A DNA stretch of 64,000 bases from Rallus limicola (lineage: Eukaryota > Chordata > Aves > Gruiformes > Rallidae), in NCBI GenBank assembly GCA_022605955.1, contig JAKCOZ010000032.1, forward strand, positions 6,820,001 through 6,884,000, written 5' to 3'. Numbering within the stretch: the stretch's first letter is position 1; the number at the start of each line of letters is the position of its first letter. Below, one piece after another: positions 48,384-60,169 of the stretch. A program made the position numbers and the translations under genes. Below the pieces are notes generated by a model, which was not told the DNA's origin, made no database searches, and saw nothing but the letters and a program-made list of their open reading frames with translations.

Positions 48384-50490
48384 TGATAAGAGCACATGCG
48401 ACAAGTCAGGTTAAAACCATTGCAGAGACTGACTGGTGACCCGAAAGTCAACAGATACCATGTAATTTATTTCAGAGAGTCCTACTTTGGGGCTTCAGTT
48501 CCTGGAAAAGTAAAACACCAGGAACAAATGCTAAACAAATAAACTCAATGCTCAAATTGGACTTTTACTGAAAAACAGCCAGGTAAAAGTTTGTATGCTT
48601 TCTGTTTATAATTGAGAAGAGTATTCAAAGATGCTGTACATTTGCAATAAGAATTTATTTGCATCATCCTTAAAAGTCATTAACCCCTATTTTCTATCAC
48701 TTTCCCAGCTTTCTTATAAGCATTTCCACCTACCAGCATTCCAAGTCTATCTGAACTGAATCAGAATGCAGAGCAGACCAAACCAAATCTACTCCAATAC
48801 ATGTATGATACATGCATTTTAGGCTTTTCTTAAATTGCAGTCTTTTACCTGTTTGCTTTACTGCTGAGTCTTCTTGAATGCTAGTAAAGAACTTCCCTTG
48901 CACAGTCTTTGCCCCAAAAAGCATATGGTTTCACTATCCCCCCCAAAAGAAAGGTTTACAGACACGACACAGAAGAAGTAAGTGCATTCTGCAATATTTC
49001 TGCTAAACAGAGATCAGCTGGGAGCTCCTCAGCCGTGGGGAATCTTCTGACTGGCACACAAGGAGGAAAGAAGTCTACAGCTAGACTACACAGATAAGAT
49101 GTTGGGCAAAGCTGGGAAGCAGATTTGAGTACTATGAGAACAAAATGGTGCAGGTTTAACTAAGGCAGGTAAACACATACATAGACATACAGAGAGATAT
49201 ACTGAAGCAGATGGAGATTCCCATCTTTTGAAACCAATGACAAGACCTCTGGAGAATGGTAACAGACTGCTCAGAACAAGAACTATTTTGGAAACTGCAC
49301 CATTTCTACACTACATGCTGATTCTCCAATTTCTTACCTTCAGAGCTGCCCATAATTTTTTTTTAACACTATTTTCTTTTAACTATTCTAAAGTCTTCCC
49401 ACATACAATACCATAGTATTCGAAGTGTCACAGTATACAAAGAAAAAGCAGAGATGTCAAGTTATGTATTTTGGTTTTGGTGATCATTTTCCAGCAATGA
49501 TAAAAAGAAATCTTAAAAAAATCCCAAACTGACCAAGCCCTTTGCTCTATAATCAACTGAGGACTTAACCTAACGTTCAAAACCACTGTGGAAAGCACCA
49601 GAGCAATATTCAAGACATGAAGCGCCAAACCAAAACCAGCCCAACCCAAACCAGGGAGGTCAGAAATCATTACTTGCACTCAGGAGCTGAGTACCTTTAC
49701 CTTGAGAGACAAGTGGCAAGAAGAGCAGGGAAGCACACTGACTGGGCTGTATTAATTTAAAATACTTTCTTTTTTGAAAAGTGGCTAGATACCTTCCATG
49801 ATTATAGCATCCACTGTGTAATGTAAGCTCAAGTTTGGCTGTATTCAATAGCAACCTACATAGGTAGTTACAGTTATATATTCACCTCAACTTATTCAGT
49901 GTCCAGTGTGAATTATTTGACCAAAAAATAGGGAATTGGAAAAGTAACCTCTCTGACAGAGTGGTCAAAACACTGCATCCATTGCCAAAAGAGCAGAAAC
50001 TGCAGGCAATTAAACATGGCAATACATTTAGAGTTTCAGGATATTTAAAAAAAAACCAAACAAAACACCTCTAGAAGAGCTGTGCAAAAGCTATGAGGGA
50101 TGTACTTAAAACAACTGACCTGAAGACAAAAAAAAAATAATTCCTAATATAAATCAGTAATTAAAATCAGAAAAAATAATAGCAAGGAAAAACATACAGT
50201 GCTGTATTTCAAAATGTTTTACAGTAGGTAGAGATTTATTTTACCAGTTCTTATTTCATAATGCATTTTAAAGTTCATTTTATGTTCTTTATGATGAATT
50301 TTTAACTGAGAAATGCTTTCCCCATAATTTAGCCCACAGACATTTCAATCACAGACTTCCACTAATACATTTGCATATAAACAGTTCTCTTTTAAAATTC
50401 ATCTGCTTCAATTACTTCTTTCTCACCTGAAGCCATAAAGCGCCATATGGGATGTATGAACCTTTCTGCTGCCTGGGGCCACTTTACATA
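48384..50490. other. Unique AT-rich non-coding sequence
   Basis: No gene or repeat was recognised. Confidence 0.5.
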
Positions 50491-51270
50491 TTCACAGATT
50501 CACAGAGTTGTTGGAGTTGGAAGGGACCTCCAGAGATCATTGGGTCCATCCCCCTGCCAAAGCAGGGTCCCTGGGACAGGGCACACGGGTCGGTGTCCAG
50601 ACGGGGCTGGAATCTCTCCAGAGAAGGAGACTCCACACCCCCTGGGCAGCCTGTCCCAGGGCTCCCTCACCCTCACCAGGAAGAAGTTCTTCCCCATACT
50701 GGTGCAGAACTTCTCATGCTCTAACTTGAGGCCATTGCCCCTTGTCCTGTCCCCACAGACACTGAGAAGAGGTTGGGCATTTCCCTCTGTTTCCCACACT
50801 TGAGATACTGATAACCATTGATCAGATCCCCTCTCAGTCTTCTTTTCTCAAGGCTGAACAGCCCCAGCTCACTCAGCCTTTCATTGTAGGGCCAGTGCTC
50901 CAGTCCTTTAATCATCTTCATAGCCCTTCTTTGGACTCTCTCCAGGAGATCCCTGTCCTTTTTATCCCAGGGAGCCCAGAACTGGACACAACACTCCAGG
51001 TGGGGCCTGACCAGGGCAGAGCAGAGGGGGAGGATCACCTCTTGACCTGCTGACCAAGCTCCTTTTGATGCACCCCAGGATCCCATTGGCTTCTTTGGCC
51101 CCTGGGGGGCACTGCTGGCTCACAGCCAACCTGCCATCTACCAGGACCCCCAGGTCCTTCTCCATAGAGCTCCTCTCCAGCAGGTCATGCCCCAGCCTGT
51201 ACTGGTATAAATGGTTATTCCTTCCCAAGTGCAAGACACTTGCTTTTATTAAACCTCATCTGGTTTCTTA
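50491..51270 (-). mobile_element. CR1 LINE, 5'-truncated, C-terminal ORF2 plus 3' end
   Basis: The 3' tail lies at 50491 (ATTCACAGATTCACAGAG on plus) and the truncated 5' end near 51270. Minus-strand frames 50721-51086 and 50962-51234 give [38 protein letters not shown] and [15 protein letters not shown], but in two frames because of a frameshift near 51040-51060. It is the same subfamily as the copies at 17059, 39364 and 60170, and inactive. Confidence 0.93.
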
Positions 51271-52273
51271 CTCAGCTGGTGAAGCACTACAGAGCATGGT
51301 AACTGAGAGAAACTGAGAGAAAAGCAACTCATACTAATTATACTGAAAAATAATGGAGAAAAACTGTTGTCTGAAAAACAGTACATATGGACTGTAAAAG
51401 AAAGACAGCACCAGGTAACAAGAAAGGGAACACAGTCAAAAGAGTTTTTGAAACAGTGAACTGCAAGTAAAGCCCATTTTCTCTGATGTCACCAGCACAT
51501 AACTTCTAACAGTGTTTTCATTTGCACACAAAACCACTGGGGTCACATGAAACCAGCACCCCAAAGTAGAGTGGGCACACGACAAAGGCTGGGACCTGTT
51601 ATCCCTATCAGCGTGTTCCAGGGGTTTAGGGCATCCCATTTCCCAACGCTACTGTCAGCTGCCACAAATACTGTGAAAGAAAGAATAAAGTCCACAGCAT
51701 AGCATCTGGCTGCAGACATGCAAACACAACTGCAATGGAGTGTGCTGGGCTGTGACACAGAGATGCTTCACAGCTGTTCCTCCTCTGTGAGGACACTTTG
51801 CTCCAAAGGAGTAAAAACCAATCAGTTGGGGCTCACGGGCAACGCTGTGAAACAGCACAGCTCCCTACAAAATCTTTGGAAACCAGTCTGAAGTGCAGTG
51901 AGTTTCTCTCTCAGCTGTCAAGAGCTCAAGCAAAAGCTACACCATTATTATGTGCCCTCAGTCTCCATGGCACCACCTCTTCTGTGCATGACCAGATCAC
52001 ACAGCCTTTAACCAGAGAAGAACTGATTCTAAACATTCATTAACTGACTCGGAACAAAAATTTGTTAATTTAACCAATAATTAAATAAAGCAGCATCCCG
52101 TAGCAAAAGAAATACTATTATTTACAAGTTTAACTTATTAAAAATTATTTACATATTATAACAAAATACTGCCTTGCCTCAGCACAGTGGGACAGATTTC
52201 CATATTTTAATGTTTGGGTTAAACTTCCACTGTTCTCAATTTATGTTTTTGATTAGACTGGCAAAGGACTGGC
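51271..52273. other. Unique non-coding sequence
   Basis: No gene or repeat was recognised. The AT-rich stretch at 52050-52160 precedes the CR1 below. Confidence 0.5.
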
Positions 52274-53206
52274 ATGATTGAGGCTGGCAGATGTTACACC
52301 CATTTACAAGAAGGGTCAGAAGGAGGATCTGGGGAACTGCAGGCCTGTCAGTCTGACCTCAGTCCTGAGGAGGATCATGGAGAGGGTCATCTTGGGAGCT
52401 GTCATGCAGCACATGTGTGATGGCCAGGGGATCAGGCCCAGTCAACATGGGTTTACAAAAGGTAGATCCTGTCAAACTAACCTGATCACCTTCTGTGACA
52501 AGGTGACCCGCTTAATGGACAAGGGGAAGGCTGTGGATGTGGCCTACCTGGACTTCAGTAAAGCCTTTGACATGGTTTCTCACAGCATTCTGATTGAGAA
52601 ACTGGCTGCCACTGGCCTGGACTGGGGGACCCTCAGCTGGGTTCAACACTGGCTGGATGGCTGGGCCCAGAGGGGGGAGGGGTGTGTGTGAATGGTGCCA
52701 AATTCAGCTGGAGGCTGGTCACTGGAGGCCAGTGGCATCCCCCAGGGCTCAGTTTTATTCAACATCTTTATCAATGAAGGGATGGGATGCTCCCTCAGTG
52801 AGTTTGCAGGTGACACTAGGCTGGGAGGAAGTGTTGATCTGCCTGAGGGTAGGGAGGCTCTTCAGAGGATCTGAACAGGCTGGACCCATGGGCTGAAGAA
52901 GTTTAACAAGGCCAAGTGCAGAGTGCTGCACATTGGACATCACAACCCTGCAGCGCTACAGGCTGGGGGAGACTGGCCTCAAGCTGTGCCAGGGCAGGTT
53001 TAGATTGGACATTAGAAGAAAAATTTTTACTGAAAGAGTTGTCAGGGCCTGGCACAGGCTGCCCAGGGAGGGGCTGAGTCACCTTCCCTGGATGTGTTTA
53101 AAAAAAGGGTAGATGAGGTAATTAGGGATATGGTTTAGCCTAGGATGGGATTGGTTGGACGTGATGATCTTAAAGGTGTTTTCCAACTTTGTGATTCTGT
53201 GATTCT
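52274..53206 (+). mobile_element. CR1 LINE with reverse-transcriptase palm remnant and internal deletion
   Basis: The frame at 52278-52691 encodes RT fingers and palm: ADVTPIYKKGQKEDLGNCRP, then VAYLDFSKAFDMVSH, which is motif A with its catalytic Asp. A frameshift then moves [12 protein letters not shown] into another frame. Motif C, normally FADDTKLGG in CR1, reads FAGDTRLGG, so one of the two catalytic aspartates is lost. After about 52940 the sequence jumps to the 3' untranslated region (CTCAAGCTGTGCCAGGGCAG), so the C-terminal part of ORF2 present in the other copies is deleted. It ends in TTGTGATTCTGTGATTCT. The 3' part matches the fragment at 35307. Confidence 0.93.
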
Positions 53207-54450
53207 AATGTATTCAGAATTTAGACAACTTAGACTGTTATATGCTCAGTTTTAAAAAGCCACGAATCTTTAAATAACAACAGTATTTCTGCCCCAAACC
53301 ACCACACACTCCATTGACTAAAAAAGAAATACAGAATACTTTGCTACAATTTCTCCTGACCCTCTTGTTAATACTCACTCAACAGCTCAAAGAGCACCAC
53401 ATTTTAAAGCCAGTTGCTATGTTATTATTTTAAGAAGTCTCCATCAGTGCAGAGGACTTTTTCAGAACTTTGTCAATACCTTCCTGTTCTTTTTAAACAT
53501 CCATCTAAATGATGGAAACTAATTATTAATCATAAATCAAGACAATATGACTTCAACGTGGCTGCTTGTATAAACTATTGTATACTTAATAATTCCATTA
53601 ATAGGCTCAGCACAGCTTCCATCCCAGTCAATGAAATAATGTAGGAAGTAACTATGGAAACTTGAGACTAAACTGGAGACTAAATACAGAAGTCAATCAC
53701 TGGTGTTGTGACAACACTCAGATCTACACCCACTGCCCTGCAGAACTGAAGCAAAATAGTTTACTTGCAGCACTGTATTAATATAACAGAATCTTGCAAA
53801 AACAATGATGCATGTGCAAAGCTATTTGGAACGCAGACAAATGGAGACACTAGAACTGAATACAGAGGTAGTGACAATGATGTTATAAAGCCAGAAGTAT
53901 TCTTTCAAGACTCTAAGAGCAGAAGTCTAACAAGAATACAATGGCTGTTGTTAGGGAATCAGAGAGCTCCGGGTGAAGAAAAATTAGAAAGACTGCTGCA
54001 GTTCACATTAGTGATTAACTAATTTAGTGTATGCCAGAAGATCCCAAACCAATGAACCATACAGACAGGGCAGATCACATGTTCTCTCATAATGCAATGA
54101 CAAAGATACACTTAATGTAATCACAAGGCTACATTTAAATACATTAAAAATTTATTAACGTGGTATTTTAATGCAACATGACGATTTCATACTACCAGGG
54201 CAATTCACTGCAGGAGAAGAGTAAGAGATTAAAAATGGATTACACGTTTCAGTGATTGCACTCACACTTACAACATGTGTGATCCTGCATTTGAGGAAGC
54301 AATCAGCCCCTGCTAAACACAAATGTGGATTTTCTTCCTCTGAACAGTAAGACACATAGTAGTGCTACTGGCAGGGAAAACTCAAAGGAAGTTCAGCATA
54401 CTCTGCTGCAAAGAGTTACTCCATGTCAACCCAGCTGTAATAACTGACCA
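53207..54450. other. Unique AT-rich non-coding sequence
   Basis: No gene or repeat was recognised. The frame at 53765-54022 (85 codons) has no domain. The last bases before 54451 may be the decayed end of an LTR. Confidence 0.45.
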
Positions 54451-54639
54451 TGAACCACCACAGCAATGAAGATCAGCCAGGTTTGATGGGCCTCTTAATA
54501 TATATTTTCTCCCCTGTCCAACTGGAAAGGGGAGTGATGGACTGACTTTGGTAGGTGTCTGGCCTCCAACCAGGCCTAAACCACCACACTGCTCTTAGAC
54601 CCATCAAACCTGGCTTAGCTTCACTGTTGTGGTGGTTCA
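54451..54639. repeat. 40-bp inverted repeat around an LTR fragment
   Basis: The arm at 54451-54490 and the arm at 54600-54639 are reverse complements over 40 bp with four mismatches. The inner 16 bp (AGCCAGGTTTGATGGG and CCCATCAAACCTGGCT) are perfect. The 109-bp spacer contains the LTR fragment ending at 54588. The outer parts of both arms (TGAACCACCACAGCA and TGTTGTGGTGGTTCA) match the 3' terminus of the LTR at 54625-54997, so the right arm overlaps that element and the left arm is an inverted copy of its end. Confidence 0.85.
54491..54588 (+). mobile_element. LTR 3'-terminal fragment, same family as the 1.2-kb LTR
   Basis: Contains CTCCCCTGTCCAACTGGAAA, GGGGAGTGATGG, TTTGGTAGGTGTCTGGCCTC and ends AACCACCACA at 54588. 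This is the counterpart of the outer 100 bp of the element at 47159-48378 (there in the opposite orientation). The 5' portion is missing, with the break at the inner end of the left inverted-repeat arm. Confidence 0.75.
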
Positions 54640-54997
54640 GCCCCAAACAGTGGTTGAGCATCACACACCACTCATTCCTGGAGGAGAAAGATACAGAGCC
54701 TCCATGGGTTGGAATACAGTTTACTGACAAAAGCCCCCTGAAAGTAAAACAACACCACAGAGTACCTTACCGACCTAATGACTAGAGTGTGTTGCAAGAT
54801 GTAAGGACACCCCAACCACGATGGGACTGCACTGAAGGCACCCAGGAGCACCCCTCCCCAACCAGCCCCTTTTATGGGGGAGTGATGCCAGGTGGTGGGG
54901 AAAACAGCCTGGGCTAACCCAGCTCACCTGGGCTAACCCAGCTCACCTGGGCTAGCTGCTGGGGGAGGTTAACTCTGGACTGGCCAAAACCAGGACA
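54625..54997 (-). mobile_element. Solo LTR, TGTCCTGGTTT-type family, short form
   Basis: On the minus strand it starts TGTCCTGGTTTTGGCCAG at 54997 and ends GGGGCTGAACCACCACAACA at 54625, about 373 bp. A TATA-like CCATAAAAGGGGCTGG lies mid-element, and CAGTAAACTGTATTCCAACC corresponds to the polyadenylation region of the related LTR at 8739. Near its 5' end a 19-bp unit (CTGGGCTAACCCAGCTCAC on plus) is present in just over two tandem copies at about 54910-54955. No matching target-site duplication was found (TTCAC on the left, TTGCT on the right), consistent with rearrangement at the left end. Confidence 0.82.
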
Positions 54998-57960
54998 TTG
55001 CTTTTTCAGGAGGAAGGGCAAAGATGAGAACTACGTAACTAAAGGGAACAGTTAAGATTTATTTTCTTTTTTTTGAACAGCAAAAAAAGCATAAACAAAA
55101 TTAAGCCTGCTTCCCTGATGCATGTTAACACGATGGTAACAGTGTGACAAATAAAGCAAGCACTTGGGTCACTGGACCAGCTTTATAAAATAGTGAGAAC
55201 TGCATATGGAAAACTGTCCAACTGGAACCTAAGATGGGTCTTAGATGAATGCTGCTGTGCGCCAGTGATTTGCCAGTTCCAGTCTGCCAGAGAAGGGCTG
55301 ACTTCTAGTCACTTTGAATTCCAGAACAAATCTTGAACAAAAAGCCCAACCTGATCTGCGTGGGTACTGCTCCAGGGTGACCGCCCAAACCTCACAGGCC
55401 TTTTTTTTTTGCTGTTTCTACAAATACTTTGTATTTAACAAGAACTTCAACAGACCAAACAGACTTTAGGAGGGATCTACCTGGAATCACTGAAGGTTGG
55501 GATTAGTTTGTTTGGTTTGCAAAATTAATTAAAGCTTCATGAGTTGCTGCTTTTATTATTCCCTTACAGTAAGAAGTTACAAGACTCTGTCTTGACCCTC
55601 GGTGTGTTGTCCCCTGATAACAGTAACAGGTGTGCTTTTAATACTGCTATTGCTCCTGGGTCTGATCTTTTCTGGTTTTTTAAGACAAAGCTGACATGCT
55701 ATGAGAGGCAGCTAACAGCACAGGGTAAATCAATTTTCAGGCACTAAGTCGAGAAACTCCAGAGACTAGTCCTACAAGCCTTAGCATGTAGTCCTCTGCC
55801 CAAGAATAATACCATGTCAGCCTCAGGCACGTAACACATGAGGAAACTTTGATATTAATCATGAAATAAATATATTTCCCCTAGCAAAACTGGGAGATAC
55901 CCATGTCAAGATAGATATAAAATCAAAATTATAGTGTTCCCAGTGGATTTCGGAAGGTAAGAAATGTACAGTGCCACCGCTCGTCAGATGGAGCTCTATA
56001 CAAAAGTCAGAAGCAGATGCTTTTTCAAATCAAAGCTGCATTTTGCCACATGCCTCTCCGAGCTCAGCTGAAATGCATCCAAGTCACGTGGAAGTGTCTG
56101 ACACTAACAAGGCTTGATCTTCCTAATCTGACAGGTTACAAAAAGCTAATATAGAGGAACCTTACTCCAGTCAACCAGACGCACACCTGAAAGTCAGGCA
56201 AAGTGAAAAAAGGCCACAGATACGATTGTTCTCCACTGACGAAGCCTTAGCTAAATAAAACTGGCCTAAGCATTCAAGAACTTAAAAAAAAACCCAAACA
56301 ACCCAAAACCAACAACAATAAAACCTCCCAAAAGACAACACCCACCCAAACCCAAAAATCTTCCCAGGCAATTATGAAGTTATAGTTGTTGTCCTTTTCC
56401 CCACCCAATACCACAAGGAGTAATGTTAATGAGAACAGGATTATTAAAAAGGTTCTCTTCAAGCTGTGATTGCAATAAACAACGGGAAACCCACCTTAGA
56501 CTACAGTGATTTCTTTTAGCTTAAAGGAAACAGAAAAAAGACAAGAAAGATTATCTGGATGTAGCACAAAATATTTCTGTCTTATTAACACAAAATGAGG
56601 AAACAAAATGGCCGCCATCCCACAGAGCTCTGAAATCATGAAATAGGCCCTTCCCAGAACACACAGTCACAGGTCATGTTTCATCGTCATATATTCCACA
56701 GAAGACCTAAGCACTCCTTTATAATTTACATTCAAGGAGATATTGTATAGTCCTCTGTATTTTCCTAACCTGTAGTAACCTATAAACTTCCTGTGTTTGA
56801 CTATACGTCTCCCAGCCAAAGAATAATGCCATTGATGGCACCGGTTAAAATACAGTACATCAAATCTACAGCTAAAGTTTTAGCTGTTCTGCTACCAGGG
56901 CTATTTTTATTTTTCTTTTCCTCTTACGTACAATCTTTTAGGAAACAGATTTGTCTTCTCTTTCTACCTGAAACTACTCACCGTCACTGCTCTTCAGCAG
57001 GGACTCTGCATCATGCCTAAAACTTCAACAGTTACCACTGAGGCACTTTGTTTTACCAGAGGTTTTCCACCTGTCACAACTCTGGACTACTGCAGCCCAA
57101 ACCCAGCAAACAGCAAAGCATTGCTCCCCCGAAGGCAGTTTTTCAGTGGCACACACAGAAAAAGGATTAAAGAAAAGAATTTACCTGATTTCAATGATAA
57201 CCTTTCCCTGCCATTTCCAGTACACACAAGCTACTCCGCTAGGCCTTCAGGACAGTGAAACTGCTAGAGAAACTCTCTCACGGTAGGCACCTCTGCCAGA
57301 AACTCTTCAGCTACAACCAGCAAATGCCTCCCATCCACGTCTTTTTTTCTGGTGGCCTTTAACTTGGCACTCTCAAGTATTACCCCTCAATCTTTGTTTC
57401 TCACCTAGGAAAATGAATCTTCCCCTCAGAAAAGATAGGGCCACCTAGCAGTCACCATTATTCACTCTAGGATTTAGCTTTTTCTGCACTGGGCCCACTG
57501 CTCCCAGCCATGGTTTGCCCTTTCTTTGCTTCCAGCTCTCAACCTCCTCAGAGGTAACGATTTCTAGTCAGGCACCCCGATATAAATATGTATAAATTAA
57601 ACTGAATGCAACATTAATAAAACCAAGACTGACTTTATTTTCGGTAACAGAGACTTTGTTTTGTTTTGAGCATTTGGGTTCTTTGTTTCAAAATGTTTTT
57701 GTTCTTCTGGCTCCCACTGTAAATTTTAAATTTAAAAAGCGAATCTAAGACTATAGGGTTCTGAGACGTACCACTTCTGTCAGAACTAGGACATAACTTC
57801 TCACCAGTGACATTACACAACAAAAACATCATTCTCCTCCTTTACTCAGCCAAATATGCTCCTTGGGCAAGGACTGTCTCTCTTTGAACAAATATCCAAG
57901 TATCTTAAGCATATCTGAAACTCTGACAATATAAAATACGCAACATACCACAGAAAGATG
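54998..57960. other. Unique non-coding sequence
   Basis: No gene was recognised. Near 55907-55955 a TTTCCCCTAG acceptor-like site and a GGAAG/GTAAGAAA donor-like site bracket about 70 nt, but nothing else supports an exon. Frames at 56793-57258 lack domains. Confidence 0.45.
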
Positions 57961-58160
57961 TGCTTCTTATTAATTTTAATTAAAGCATTTATTCACTGCA
58001 CTCAGATGTTAAAGCTCTACCTCTTATTAGACTGCTGACTACAAATCCTCCTAGTTTTGCACATTCTAATGGAATGTATCCAGGGATCAACATGAAGCAA
58101 GGACCATTCTTAACAGTTTTGTGAATTAATTTTAATAGTGCAGCTGTTGTTAGCAATGTA
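57961..58160. promoter_or_regulatory. Candidate homeodomain-rich regulatory block
   Basis: The 12-mer ATTAATTTTAAT occurs at 57969-57980 and again at 58125-58136. TAATTAAAG and other TAAT cores lie nearby, embedded in repeat-free sequence. AT-richness alone may produce this, so the regulatory call is inference. Confidence 0.2.
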
Positions 58161-59834
58161 TCTATAATTTCTTGTAATGTTCATATCAATTTGCTCTATT
58201 TTATTGATGGATTTGAACTTGCATTTCACCTTCTGTTACGGCCACAGGACCACTTATATTCTCCCTTGTCTGTTTGCCATTCTTGTAATAAATGGAGCTT
58301 TATGAATTTGAGATCAAAAGACTTGGTTCCCTCAGCTATTAAAATATTTCTGAGAGTTAACGTTAATAATATAAAAGAGACCAAAGAGCTTGAAATTAGG
58401 GCAATACTCTCATATTTCTGAGCTGAAATACATTATCTGTAATTGTCCCTCGGTTTAGTGTGTGCGTTTCTTCTGTTTCAAACTCTTGAGAGATATAAAG
58501 GTAAGGAGCTTTTAGAGCAAAACGATAAAGGGAAAATCAGCAACAAGAATGTGAGCTGATACAGAAAATGTACAAAAAACAAGGGTAAAAGTGGTTAAGA
58601 GTTGTCAAAAGAAGGTACTGCAAATAGACTCTTAAGGGTCTCCTATTCTCAGGTACGGTATTTCAATATCTGTCCTTTTCCACCTACAAAGTGAAATCCT
58701 CGAGCAAGGATACTTGGCTTTGTTTTGACATAAATTAAATATGTGGCTTGCTGTTTTTGAAACAGTTGCTAAAGGAGACCATAAATCACATTTATGCTGA
58801 ACTGAAGATGGAGGTCGTTTTGCACTTCCCTGCTGCTTGCCTCTTTTCTATTTTGGGAATGTAAAACCATTTGACAGATTTCAAGAGTTCAAAGGCTGGA
58901 TTGTAGTTTTACTACAGCTAAAAGAGGAAGGCAACATCTGCTTCATGCTTCTCCTCCACAAGCTTTATACTATCAGGAGTAAAAGTTGCATGGGTTTCAT
59001 CATTAACTACTGTACACTACTTTCACATCGATTTAAAACAAACCCTGGAGGGCCAGAAATAACGGATTAAAAAAAAAAAGGTAATGTAATTTAAATAAAA
59101 AATATTTAAAAGAGAAAAATCAAACCAGCACCATTTTTAGAACAAGAACAGAACAAATTCAGTAACTGTCACACCGAGAAACTACGTTAATTTTCATTCC
59201 TTAGGTTTTACCAAAGACAGAAGCAGAAGATGCCTGTTGATTGTGTCACAAGCAATTAAGAAACATTTTGTCCCTTTCATCAAATGGAACAATGAACCCC
59301 AGTCCTGAGAAAGAAATGGGACAAAAGAACATTAACCAGACTAGTACAACCTGTAAGCACAGCAAATGCTTTCAAATAAACTGCGCTGAGAGCTTTGCCC
59401 ATGAAGACAGCTTTAGAACTACTAAAGCCACTGGATACTTTGCACAAGTGTCTTACCTCCTAGACTATCCTACTTCCCATTAGGGATGAAGACCTTTGTG
59501 CCTGTTCGCCCACACACAGATAATACAATCTGACTTCCTGCTTTCATTTGATCATTCTTTAGAACCACATTATCTGTAGTCACCAAAACTGTTCTTGATA
59601 TGAAAAAAACCCAACTTCCTGACAAAGGGGAAATCTCTATTAAAAGCAAAAACTCCCTTTAGTCCCTCACCTCAAAAGCAGGCCTTCCTTACTTATTTCA
59701 GCAGCGGAGCACGTCCGTTTATGTGTTTCCTCTGGCTTTCTAAATCTCAGCAGCATAAATCCACGATGTAACATTATCTCTCCATATCAACAAACATACA
59801 GTTCAGATGAGAAGTACGGGTTGAAGATCCTATT
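58161..59834. other. Unique non-coding sequence
   Basis: No gene or repeat was recognised. Confidence 0.45.
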
Positions 59835-59940
59835 GCAGCATCGCCTGCATTAGCGATGCTGCTAATGAAACTTATTAGCAGCTTTATCTCCGAGATAAAA
59901 GATGTTTCAGCAATTGCAAGTGCTTGAATAAACACGCACA
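59835..59940. promoter_or_regulatory. Cluster of overlapping palindromes, candidate enhancer
   Basis: Three dyads lie within 65 bp. GCAGCATCGC (59835-59844) pairs with GCGATGCTGC (59853-59862) around an 8-nt loop. GCTGCTAAT (59858-59866) pairs with ATTAGCAGC (59874-59882) around a 7-nt loop and shares GCTGC with the first, so the two stems are mutually exclusive. TTTATCTC and GAGATAAA (59883-59899) form a near-perfect palindrome with a single central C and two inverted GATA-type sites. GCAATTGC and CAAGTG follow. Dyad density of this order is unlike the surrounding sequence. Function is inferred, not shown. Confidence 0.4.
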
Positions 59941-60169
59941 TCTGCCCAAGCAGATGAGTCCAGCACTCCACGCTATTTTACTTAACTCAGGCATTTCATT
60001 AAATCATTTAAAATACTTTGCTATGGCTTGGGTAGATCTCTTTGTATGCATCTTCTGAGACATTATATGGCTGGGCTTATACAGAGACTATCCATTCTAT
60101 TGGTAAGAACTGTAAATAAAAGCTGTAAGAGCAGGCCCTGGACTGTAGGCAAATTTGCCTGCATTAAAA
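59941..60169. other. Spacer before CR1
   Basis: Nothing was recognised in this short block. Confidence 0.4.

Noticed and set aside
55907..55955. Possible plus-strand exon between TTTCCCCTAG and GGAAG/GTAAGAAA
   Set aside because: Splice signals are moderate, two of three frames are poor, and there is no neighbouring exon or gene context.
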